Origin: JAHQVK01 sp036788295 | GTDB taxonomy: Bacteria; Myxococcota; Kuafuiibacteriia; Kuafuiibacteriales; Kuafuiibacteriaceae | DNA length: 64,000 nucleotides | NCBI GenBank assembly: GCA_036788295.1 | Contig: DAIQNR010000019.1 | Span: 1-64,000, forward strand | Direction: 5' to 3' | Shown here: positions 40,201-49,300 of the stretch, piece after piece | How the letters are laid out: every line of letters starts with the position of its first letter | Numbering within the stretch: the stretch's first letter is position 1 | Notes under the pieces: generated by a model | What the model was told of the DNA's origin: nothing | Database searches by the model: none | The model's input: only the letters and a program-made list of their open reading frames with translations | Position numbers and translations under genes: made by a program

Positions 40201-41975
40201 CGTTCTGGGTGACCACCGCCGGCAACCCGAAGACCTACGAGGACGCCGGACGGACGGGTGCGAACGTACTGACCCACCTGCTCGGTCAGACCTTCGAAGA
40301 GGTGGCCGAGAAGATCGCCATCTATCGAAAGGCCCGAGCCGAGGCCGGGCTCGACCCGAAGACCGGGATCGTCACCCTGATGCTCCATACGCTGATCGCG
40401 GAGAGCCGGGCCGAGGCGCGGTCCTTGGCCCACCAGCCCCTGAAGGATTACCTCGGCAGCTCCGTCGCCCTGGTGAAAGGCTTTGCGTGGACCTTTCCCG
40501 CCTTCAAGCGGCCCGAAGGCGAGACCGCCTCGCCGATGGACATCGACCTCGGCACCTTGAGCGCCGAAGAGCTCGACGCCATCCTGGAGTTCGCCTTCGA
40601 CCGGTACTTCGAGACGAGCGGCCTGTTCGGCACCGTCGAGGAGGCGGTGGACATCGTGAACAAGGCCAAGGCGATCGACGTGGACGAGATCGCGTGCCTG
40701 CTCGATTTCGGAGCGCCCACCGGGATGGTTCGGGACAGCTTGCCGCTCGTGGCCGAGGTTGCGCGCCGCGCCAACGAGCACGTCGGGATGGTGGTCTCGG
40801 CCGGAGCCGACCTCTCGATCGCCGCCCAGATCGGGGACAACCACGTCACGCACCTGCAGTGCACGCCGTCTCTGGCTCGGATGATGCTCCTCGATGATCG
40901 GGCCCGGTCGGCGCTCGGCCGAGTGCAGCACATGATGGTGGGCGGGGAGGCGCTCCCGGCCGACCTCGCGGCCGAACTCACCGGGCTCGTGCAGGGGACG
41001 GTCACCAACATGTACGGACCCACCGAGACCACGGTGTGGTCCTCCACCCACCGGCTCGACCGGGACGGCAAAGCGGTCTCGATCGGGCGACCGATCGCCA
41101 ACACGTCGCTGTACGTTCTCGACGGGGCGCGCCAGCCCGTACCGGTGGGGACGCCGGGCGAGCTGTACATCGGAGGCGACGGCGTTGTGCGGGGCTACCT
41201 CGACCGGCCGGAGCTGACCGCCGAGCGCTTCGTCCCGAACCCCTTCGTGCCGCTCGAGAGCGGCGCTCGGATGTATCGGACCGGCGACCTCGTGCGGTGG
41301 CGGGAAGACGGGAGCCTCGAGTTCATCGGGCGGGTGGATCACCAAGTGAAGATCCGGGGATACCGGATCGAACTCGGGGAGATCGAAGCCCGCCTCGCCG
41401 AGCAACCCGGCGTTCGGGAGTGCGTGGTGGTCGTGCGGGAGGACGTCCCCGGTGACGCCCGGCTCGTGGCCTACCTCGTGGTCGGAAAACCCACGCCGGA
41501 GACTTCTGCCCTGCGCTCGGCGCTGAAGCGGACGCTCCCCGAATACATGGTGCCGGCCCACTACGCGGTGCTCGAGGCGATGCCGCTCACCCCGAACGGC
41601 AAGATCGACCGAAAGGCGCTGCCGAACCCGGACGAGCTCGCCGCGGCGGCCAAAGAGGTCGCCTACGTCGAGCCAGAGAACGAGACCGAGCAGCGCATCG
41701 CCCAGATCTGGCAAAAGACCCTGGGGCGAGACCGAATCGGGGTGGACGACAACTTCTTCGACATCGGCGGGCATTCGCTGCTCGTCGTGCGGATGCACCG
41801 GGAGCTGAAGTTGGCCTTCGACGAGCCGATCGCCCTCACCGATCTGTACCGCTTTCCCACGATCCGAAGCTTCACCGAGCATCTCAGCGGCGAGGGCCCC
41901 GCCGGCGCCGCCCAGAGCGGGACCGACCGGGCCGCGCGGCGCCGGGAGCTGGCGGCCCGGCGCCGCCGCCGCTGA
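37269..41975 (+). CDS. NRPS: formyltransferase - condensation remnant - adenylation (glycine-type, with inserted luciferase-like monooxygenase) - carrier protein
   Basis: 1568 residues. Residues 1-280 are a methionyl-tRNA-formyltransferase-like domain with catalytic Asn95, His97 and Asp133, at the same spacing as in bacterial Fmt. About 370-535 resembles the C-terminal lobe of a condensation domain with no HHxxxDG. The adenylation domain starts near 560 (YTSGSTGRPKG about 719; FDISVLELL about 769) and is interrupted at about 805-1170 by a luciferase-like monooxygenase domain, then resumes (YGPTETT about 1249; NGKIDRKAL near the end). The specificity residues I read are D-I-L-Q-M-G-M-V-W-K, close to the glycine code DILQLGLIWK. 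A carrier domain with GGHSL (Ser about 1503) ends the protein. This is a loading/initiation module that would formylate glycine, comparable to formyl-Gly starters of oxazole antibiotics; the inserted oxygenase recalls MtaG/MelG. Confidence 0.88.
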   Translation: MDTAPTFSCFLIGGDTLLNECGETLITKGHRISGVITAAPKVRTWATKRGLRHVDVNGRYAEALAEAPFDYLFAITHLSLIPDDVLAMPRRGAVNFHDGPLPRYAGLNTPAWALMNGEREYGISWHVITPGVDEGDLLNQRLFDLAPDETSLSLNTRCFAAGLESFAELVDQLASGSEVRTAQDLSGRSVFLRDQRPAAGAMLDWRQSATGLAALVRALDFGPYPNLLAAPKARVNGQVVLVLEAEARDEEGMGAPGSVLSMDDSELLATTGDGVLRLTRLALPCGAPLTPAGLAERAGLAAGGGFDVLSDAERAEIDELVQRTARFEGFWRKRLEALEPLDLPGATAREAEPAPVAEPLALPDAWLGGSGDPVARLVAGFALWLGRTGGKNRFHLGFGSDRLDERLGARRDLFATELPLAVELDLHASFAASQDRIFAELERVERRETYLRDLVGRQPILADNPALGVGLAPVAVRIGDPAAARLAPRSQLTVTVDPDGNRATAVFDGAQVSAESRAQCLSQIRVLLENVAAAPEAPVGEIGLLSADERQRVLTEWNRTARDHDRTRCLHQLFEAQVDRSPDATAVVFEGRSLSYRELDHRANRLARHLRSLGVGPDVLVGVHVERSLELVVAIQAVHKAGGAYVPLDPAFPADRVNYMVEDARCAVILTQSAIVSRLPPAPAKVVRIDGDAAAIDQHDGDRLGDVGVAASNLAYVIYTSGSTGRPKGVMVEHRNAHNFFVGMDERVPTETQDGAQPCWLAVTSLSFDISVLELLWTLTRGFKVVVFKDRERGGEKVPPHIAARAMGFGMFMWGNDDGPGKKKYELMLEGAKYLDQNGFTSVWTPERHFHAFGGPYANPSVTGAALAVITKNVSIRSGSCVSPLHHPIRIAEEWAMVDNLSDGRVGLSFASGWQPNDFVIRPESYGTKERPRAKDVMLEQIEIVRKLWRGEKVEFPNPFGDMVPIQTLPRPVQPELPFWVTTAGNPKTYEDAGRTGANVLTHLLGQTFEEVAEKIAIYRKARAEAGLDPKTGIVTLMLHTLIAESRAEARSLAHQPLKDYLGSSVALVKGFAWTFPAFKRPEGETASPMDIDLGTLSAEELDAILEFAFDRYFETSGLFGTVEEAVDIVNKAKAIDVDEIACLLDFGAPTGMVRDSLPLVAEVARRANEHVGMVVSAGADLSIAAQIGDNHVTHLQCTPSLARMMLLDDRARSALGRVQHMMVGGEALPADLAAELTGLVQGTVTNMYGPTETTVWSSTHRLDRDGKAVSIGRPIANTSLYVLDGARQPVPVGTPGELYIGGDGVVRGYLDRPELTAERFVPNPFVPLESGARMYRTGDLVRWREDGSLEFIGRVDHQVKIRGYRIELGEIEARLAEQPGVRECVVVVREDVPGDARLVAYLVVGKPTPETSALRSALKRTLPEYMVPAHYAVLEAMPLTPNGKIDRKALPNPDELAAAAKEVAYVEPENETEQRIAQIWQKTLGRDRIGVDDNFFDIGGHSLLVVRMHRELKLAFDEPIALTDLYRFPTIRSFTEHLSGEGPAGAAQSGTDRAARRRELAARRRRR

Positions 41976-42014
41976 CCATTGACCGTCGCCGCCCCTCGTG
42001 GCGGACATGCCCGC

Positions 42015-43232
42015 GTGCGTCCCTCGATCGCTCTCGCGAGCCTTCTTGGCCTGCTGCTCGCCCGGCCGGCCGCGGCATCGGAGCCGCCGTCGGTCGCGGT
42101 GCTGCGCTTCGACGGACCCACCGCCGACGACGTGAGAGCCGCGGTCCTCCGGGCGCTCGCCGGCCGCGCCGACATTCGGCTCGTGGACGGCAGCGCCGCG
42201 CTCGGGCCGGCGTACGAGCTCGACCGGCTCGGCGTGGCAGCGACGGTGAAAGGCACGGTCGGGCGGACCGGGCGGCGATGGACGGCCACCGTCGAGGCGG
42301 TCCACCGCGCCACGGAAGAGGTCGCCGGTCGATTCTCGGCCTCGAGCGCGACGCTCGGTGGGCTGCCCGCGGCGGTGGCGGCCGGGGTTGGAAAGCAGCT
42401 GTTGCCCGCCCTCGTCGCCGCGCCGGCCCTGGCCGCGCGGAGCGAGCCCCCCCCAGAGGCGCCCCTACCACGACCGACGCGGCGCCCGTCGCCCCCAAAA
42501 GAGCCCCCTGCGGTCGCGCAGGAGGCCCCAGTGGACGCGCCGGCTGGCCGATCGCTCACGGTCTCGGCGGGGGTGGGCGTGCTCGGGAGGAGCTTCTCCT
42601 ATACCGGAGACCGGGGCGGGCTTCGCCCGTACCAGCTCGGCGCGGCGCCCACCCTGAAGGCGTCGGCGCTCTGGTTTCCCGGAGTCCTCTTCGGAGCCCT
42701 CCCCTGGCTCGGGCTCGAGCTGTCGGGCGAGGCCGCCGTCGGCCTCGGCGCGACCGACGAGTCCGGGCAACGGTTCGGAAGCTCGGCCTATGGCGTGCAG
42801 GCCGGGCTCTTGGGCCGGCTGCCCTTGGGCCGGGTCGACCTCGACATCGGCGTCGGCGGCGGACTCGATGGGTTCGAATTCGGGCCAGGCGAAGGGGGGC
42901 CGGAGCCGGGTATCCCTGGGGTCAGCGTCGCGTACGTCCGGATCGGGGCGGAGGGCCGAGCGGCGCTGCCCTACGGCTTCTCGCTGCGGCTCGGTGCCGG
43001 CCTTCGACCGATCCTCTCCGCCGGCGAGATCGGCCAGGATCGGTGGTTTCCTGGGGCGGGGGGCTTTGGTTTCGACGCAGCGGCGGGCGCAGCCCTCGCC
43101 CTCGCCGATGGCCTCGAGGTCGAGCTGCGCGCGGACGTGCGCCGCTATGGGCTCGGTTTCGACGCCGAAAATGCCGATGGGGCCGAGGACCTTCGCTACG
43201 GCCTCTCCGCAAGCCTCGGCTACAACTTCTGA
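42015..43232 (+). CDS. Outer-membrane-type protein encoded between the NRPS and PKS
   Basis: About 405 residues from the GTG at 42015, which opens a signal peptide (SIALASLLGLLLARPAAA); a TTG at 41979, 3 nt after the NRPS stop, is the alternative. An N-terminal alpha/beta domain (SVAVLRFDGPTADDVRAAV, VAATVKGTVGRTGRRWTATV) of the TolB-N/CsgG-like style is followed by a Pro-rich linker and a C-terminal half of glycine/aromatic beta strands (LTVSAGVGVLGRSFSY, LGLELSGEAAVGLG, LRYGLSASLGYNF) ending in Phe, as in outer-membrane barrels. It lies inside the biosynthetic operon, 112 nt before the PKS, so export of or resistance to the product is plausible but unproven. Confidence 0.65.
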   Translation: MRPSIALASLLGLLLARPAAASEPPSVAVLRFDGPTADDVRAAVLRALAGRADIRLVDGSAALGPAYELDRLGVAATVKGTVGRTGRRWTATVEAVHRATEEVAGRFSASSATLGGLPAAVAAGVGKQLLPALVAAPALAARSEPPPEAPLPRPTRRPSPPKEPPAVAQEAPVDAPAGRSLTVSAGVGVLGRSFSYTGDRGGLRPYQLGAAPTLKASALWFPGVLFGALPWLGLELSGEAAVGLGATDESGQRFGSSAYGVQAGLLGRLPLGRVDLDIGVGGGLDGFEFGPGEGGPEPGIPGVSVAYVRIGAEGRAALPYGFSLRLGAGLRPILSAGEIGQDRWFPGAGGFGFDAAAGAALALADGLEVELRADVRRYGLGFDAENADGAEDLRYGLSASLGYNF

Positions 43233-43344
43233 CGCCGCGCCTCGCCGCCGCCGGCTCTTGGTGGCGGCGGTCGTTGACGTGCCTCTCGGGTGGGGGCTTG
43301 ATTCGGGCGCGGCGGCGCCCGGCCAGGGGCGGCCGGGGTTATTC

Positions 43345-46300
43345 ATGGCCTCCAACGAAGAGCAAGAGATCACCGAAAACGACGTCGCGATCATCGGCAT
43401 GGCGGCTCGCCTGCCCGGGGCTCGCAACATCGAAGCGTTTTGGGAGAACCTGCGGGACGGCGTCGAGTCGGTGCGTCGGTACACGGAGCAGGAGCTGCTC
43501 GACGCCGGAGAGTCCCCGGAGGCTCTGCGGGACCCGAACTATGTGCCGTGCGGGGCGCCGCTTCAGGACCTCGAGCTGTTCGATGGGGAGTTCTTCGGGT
43601 TCAGCCCCAAGGAGTCGGCGATCCTCGATCCGCAGCACCGGCACTTCCTCGAGGTGGCCTGGGAGGCGCTCGAGAACGCCGGGCACCCGCCGGACCGCTT
43701 CCCTGGCTCGGTCGCGATCTATGGCGGGGTGGGGATGGGGGCGTACTTCATGTTCAACGTCCTCACCAACGCCGAGCTCATCGATTCGGTGGGGATGTTC
43801 CTCCTTCGCCACACCGGCAACGACAAGGACTTCCTCGTCACCCGGGTCGCGTACCTGCTCGACCTGAAGGGCCCCGCCATCGGGGTCCAGACCGCCTGCT
43901 CCACGTCTCTGGTCGCGACCCACATGGCGGCGCAGGCCCTGCTCAACGGGGAGTGCGACATGGCGCTCGCCGGCGGGGTCACCATCGAGCTGCCCCACAA
44001 CCGGGGGTACCACTTCAAGGATGGTGAGATCCTGTCTCCGGACGGACACTGCCACGCCTTCGATCACAGGAGCCAAGGGACGATCTTCGGCAGCGGAGCC
44101 GGGGTCGTGGTGCTCCGCCGGGCCCAGGACGCGATCGAGGACGGCGACCACATCCACGCTCTCATCAAGGGCTCGGCGATCAACAACGACGGGGCCAGCA
44201 AGGTGGGCTACCTCGCCCCCAGCGTGGACGGGCAGGCGGCGTCGATGACGGAGGCCTACGACATCGCGGGCATCAGCCCCGAGACCATCGATTACGTCGA
44301 GTGCCACGGAACGGGGACTTTCATGGGCGACCCCATCGAGGTGTCGGCGCTCACCCAGGCGTTTCGAAAGAGCACGAGCAAGAAGGGCTTTTGCCGCATC
44401 GGCTCGGTGAAGACGAACATCGGCCACCTCGACACCGCGGCCGGGGTCGCGAGCCTCATCAAGGCGAGCCTCGCCCTGCAGCACCGGCAGATGCCTCCGA
44501 CCCTCAACTTCGAGAAGCCAAACCCGAACATCGACTTCGAGAGCAGCCCGTTTTCCGTCAACGACCGGCTGACCCCCTGGGAGAGGCGGGGCCACCCCCG
44601 CCGCGCCGCGGTGAACTCCCTCGGGGTGGGAGGCACCAACGCCCACGTCGTGCTCGAAGAGCCGCCGCCTCGCGCCCCGAGCCCCCCGAGCGCGAGGGAT
44701 CTGCAGCTGCTCGTGCTCAGCGCAAGGAGCCGCAAGGCGGTGGACGCCGGCGCCCAGCGGCTCGCCGACCACCTCGAGCGGCACCCCGAGCAGCCGCTCC
44801 CGGACGTCGCCTTCACGCTCGCCGCCGGCCGCCGTGCGTTCGAGCACCGGCGGGTGGTCGCCGTCCGCGACCGAGACGAGGCGGTGCGGCTGCTGCGGGA
44901 CAACGACCGGCAGCGGGTGTTCACCCACGCGAGGGTCGGAGATGACCCGGGCGTCGTGTTCATGATGCCGGGCGGCGGGGCCCAGTACGCGGCGATGGGC
45001 CACGGCCTGTACGACAGCGAGCCGGTGTTTCGGGAGAACGTAGACCGGGGCCTGAGCACCCTGCAGAAGAAGCACGGGATCGACCTTCGCCCCTATCTAT
45101 TCCCCGCGTCCTCCGACCGAGCGGCGGCCGACAAGGAGCTGTCGCGGATCGCGCTTCAGCTGCCGGCGATCTTCATCGTCAGCTACGCCATGGCCAAGCT
45201 GCTCGAGTCCTGGGACATCCGCCCCGCCGCGCTGATCGGCCACAGCCTCGGCGAGAACACCGCCGCCTGCCTCGCGGAAGTGTTCGAGTACGAGCAGGCG
45301 CTCGGGCTCGTCACCCTGCGCGGCGCGTTGATGGAGCGCATCAAGGGCGGGGGCGTGACCACCGCGCAGCTCGGCCCGGAGGAGCTCGCCCCCCGCCTCG
45401 AGGAGCTGGGACTCGACTTGGCCGGGGTGAACGCCCCGGGGCTGTGCATCGTGTCCGGTCCGGTGTCCGCGCTCGAGCTCCTCGAGCGCCGGCTCGAAGC
45501 GCAGGAGGTGGACGTTCGCCGGGTCAACGTGCCCGTCCCCGCCCACTCCCGAATGTTCGACTCGATCCTCGGGGAGTTTCGCGACTACCTCGGGACGATG
45601 CGCCTGTCGAAGCCGAAGATCCCGATCATCTCGAACCACACCGGGGACTGGCTCACCGACGAGGAGGCGACCAGCCCTGACTATTGGGTTTCTCATCTCC
45701 GCCACACCGTGCGCTTCGCCGATGGCATGGCGAAACTCCTCGAGGACCGGTCTCGCATCTATCTCGAGTGCGGACCGGGACGGATCCTTTCGTCCCTCGC
45801 TCGCGCGCAGCCCGGCGCCGACGCCGCCCTCCCCGCGATCTCCTCGATGCGCCACCCGGACCACGACGTGTCCGACCCGACTTGGTTTCTGACCACGATC
45901 GGGCGCTTGTGGGCCGCTGGAGCTCCGCTGGACCTCGAGCGGCTGTGGGAAGGGGAAGGCAGGCAGCGGGTGCAGCTGCCCACCTACGCCTTTCAGCACG
46001 GGCGTTATTGGATCGAACCGGGGGCTGGGGCCCGGCCGAGCATCGACGCCAACCGTCCGACGAAGTTCTCGGACCTCGATGACTTCTTCTACCGCCCGGT
46101 CTGGGCCGGGGCGCCCCCCATCGACCCGAGCGAGGACACCCATCGGCATACTTGGCTCTTGTTCATGGACCCGAGCGGCCTCGCCGAGTCGCTGGCCGGC
46201 CGGCTGAGGGCCCGCGGCGACACGGTCATCACCGTCGACGTCGGAGACGCCTACCACCAGGCCAACGACCACACCTACATCGTGGCTCCCGAGCGGGGCC

Positions 46301-49300
46301 GGGAATCCTACGACAGCCTGGTCCAGGACCTGCTCGCCTCGGGCAAAGCCCCGGATCGAATCGTCCACATGTGGCTCGCGACCGGTGAGGGCCGGGTTCG
46401 GCGCGGCTCGAGCCAGTTTCTGACCCACAGCCAGTATGGGTTCTACAGCTTGCTGTTTCTCCTTCAGGCGGTCGCCGACGCGGACCTCCCCCGGCCCATC
46501 GACCTGGTGGTGGTGACCACCGGGGGTCTCGCGGTCAGGGAGGAGCAGATCCCGTTCTTCGAAAAGTCGCTGGTCGCGGGCCCGGTGAAGGTTGGTCCAA
46601 GGGAGATCGAGGGGCTGACCGCGCGGTGGGTCGACGTCGAGTCGCTCCAAAAGCCCACCCTTCTCGAGCTGCTGCCCGTTGCGCCGCTGCAGCGCCTGGC
46701 CGAGCGCCCGAGCCACGCTACGGTCCCCGGGCTGGTCAACCTTCTCGAGCGCGAGGTGCTCGGTCGCCCCGAGAATGGGGTGTTCGCGTGGCGAGGCGGG
46801 GAGAGATACGTCGAAAGCTACCGGTCGTCCCGGGTCAAGCCGAGGGCGGCCGGCCCGAAGCTGAAGCGCGGCGGCTGCTACCTCGTGACCGGCGGGCTCG
46901 GCGGCCTCGGCTTGACGTTCGCGCAGCACCTGGCCAGCCGCTACGCCGCCCGGCTGGTCCTGACCGGCAGAACGGCGCTGCCCGCGCGGGAGTCGTGGGA
47001 CGGGTGGCTGCGGGAGCGAGGGATGGACGACCGCACGAGCCGGCGCATCCTCCGGATCCGCGCTCTCGAGCAAGCGGGCGCCGATGTCATGGTCGCCGAG
47101 CTCGACATCACCGACATCGAGACCCTCCGGGAGGTGGTCGACCGGGCCGAGGCGCGATTCGGCCGCATCGATGGCGTCCTGCACGCTGCTGGCGTCGTGC
47201 GGGACGAGCTGCTGCAAATGAAGACGCAGATGTCGGTCGAAGACGTCTTCGGTCCAAAGGTTCACGGGACGATGGTGCTCCAGTCGGTGTTCGAGAACCG
47301 GGACCTCGACTTCATGCTGCTGTTTTCCTCCACCTCCACCGTTCTCGCGCCCGCCGGCCAGGTGGACTATGTAGCGGCCAACCAATTCCTCGACGCCTTC
47401 GCCCACCACAAGTCTCAGGCCGGCCTGAACGTGGTGTCGGTCAAATGGGGCATCTGGAACGAGGTCGGGCTCGCGGCGGAGACGATCAAGAGCAGCCTCG
47501 AAGGCGGCGCCTCCGAGTCCCGAACCCCCATCGGGCTCCCGCTGCTCGACGCGAAGGTCGGCGCCGAGCAGGGGGCCACCGTGCTGACCGCGCTGTACGC
47601 GCCCGACACCCACTGGGTGCTCGACCAGCACCGGACCAAAGGCGGGGACCCGGTCCTGCCCGGAACCGGCTACCTCGAGCTCGCCGCCGAGGCGGTCGAA
47701 GCGTTCGGGCACAAGAAGGCGTTCGACATCGAGAACCTGTTCTTCCTCCGGCCGCTGCACGTGGCCGACGGCGAGGCCAAGGAGGTTCGGGTCGAGCTCG
47801 AGCGAACCCCGAGCGGCTTCGACCTCGAGATCCGGGGCCGGCGCACGGTCAAGGGGAAAGAAGGCTGGGAGCTGCACGCGCAGTGCAGCCTGCTGCTCGG
47901 TGGGGTTCCCGGGGCCCGACCGATCGACGTCGCCGCCCTCGAGGCCCGGTGCGGACGGGTGGAGTCGTCGCCGGAGGGGGCCTCGAGCCCGCAGTCGGTC
48001 CACCTCGGCTTCGGAGCGCGCTGGTTCAACCTTCGGCGAGCGGCGTACGGGGCTGGGGAGGCGGTCGCTCGGTTGTCGCTCCCGGACGCGTTCGCGGAGG
48101 AGGCGTCGAGCTACCGCCTGCACCCGGCGCTCGTAGACATCGCCACCGGCTTCGCGATGCATCTCATCCCCGGCTACGACGCCGCGACCCTCTGGGTGCC
48201 CGTTTCCTACCAGCGGGTCCGCTACCACCGGCCGCTCCCGGCCGAGATCGTGTCGTGGGTTCGGCTTCGAAAGTCGAGCGGCGGCCCGGTCGCGACTTTT
48301 GACGTGGTCCTCGCGGAGCCGAGCGGCCGGGTGTGCGTAGAGGTCGACCAGTTCTCGGTCAAGCGACTCGACGGCAAGGTGGACTTCGCGGTGGCCTCGG
48401 ACCCGAGCGCGGCCGAGTTTCGGGTGGACCAGCGGGGCGGCCGGCAGCTGAGCCCGGCGGAAGAGCAGCTGCTGCGCAACATGGAGCAGGGTATCTTGCC
48501 GGCGGAAGGGATCGAAGCGCTCGAGCGGGTCTTGAGCCCTCCGCTTCGGCCAGAGACGGTGGTGAGCTCGATGCCGCTCGACCAATTGGTCCGCCAGCAG
48601 GAGCAGCTGTCGGCCCGGGTCACCGAGTCGGGCAGCACGAAGTTCGACCGCCCTGACCTCGATTCCGAGTACGTCGAGCCCCGGGACGACGTCGAGCGGA
48701 CCATCGTCGGCTTTTGGGAAGAGCTGCTCGGCGTGAACCAGGTCGGCGTCAACGACAGCTTCTTCGACCTCGGGGGCCACTCGCTCATCGCCGTGCGCTT
48801 GTTCGCCAAGATCCGCCAGGCCTACTCGGTGGACTATCCGATCTCCATTCTCTTCGAAGCACCGACGGTCGAGCGGTGCGCATCGATGATCAAGGAGGCG
48901 CTCGGAGCGCAAGCCAGCCCGGCGACGGGGCCGGCGAACGGAGCAGCGAACGGGGCGGCCGAGGGCCCCGCCTCCGCACCGTCACGCCCGGGGCTGCGGT
49001 ACATCCACCTCGTGCCGATGCACAAAGGCGAAGGCGGCCCAAAGCGTCCGTTTTTCCTCGTCGCGGGCATGTTCGGAAACGTGCTGAACCTCGGGCACCT
49101 CGCGAACCTCATCGGGGCCGACCGACCGTTCTATGGGTTGCAGGCCCGGGGTCTGTTCGGCGACGCCGAGCCGCACGAGACCTTCGAAGAGGCGGCGCGG
49201 GATTACATCGGCGAGCTCCGCCAGGTGCAGCCGGACGGCCCCTACCTGCTCGGCGGCTTCTCGGGCGGCGGCCTCACCGCGTGGGAGATGGCGCTTCAGC

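Noticed and set aside
37104..42305. Minus-strand open frame of over 1700 codons across the NRPS
   Set aside because: Mirror image of the NRPS coding sequence with no recognisable domain; the plus strand has intact FT, A, monooxygenase and PCP motifs.
42790..43344. Upstream extension of the PKS frame into the barrel gene
   Set aside because: The sequence before the ATG at 43345 shows no PKS similarity and lies in another frame of the barrel gene.
45097..48912. Minus-strand open frame of about 1270 codons across the PKS
   Set aside because: Shadow of the PKS; no domain or plausible start.
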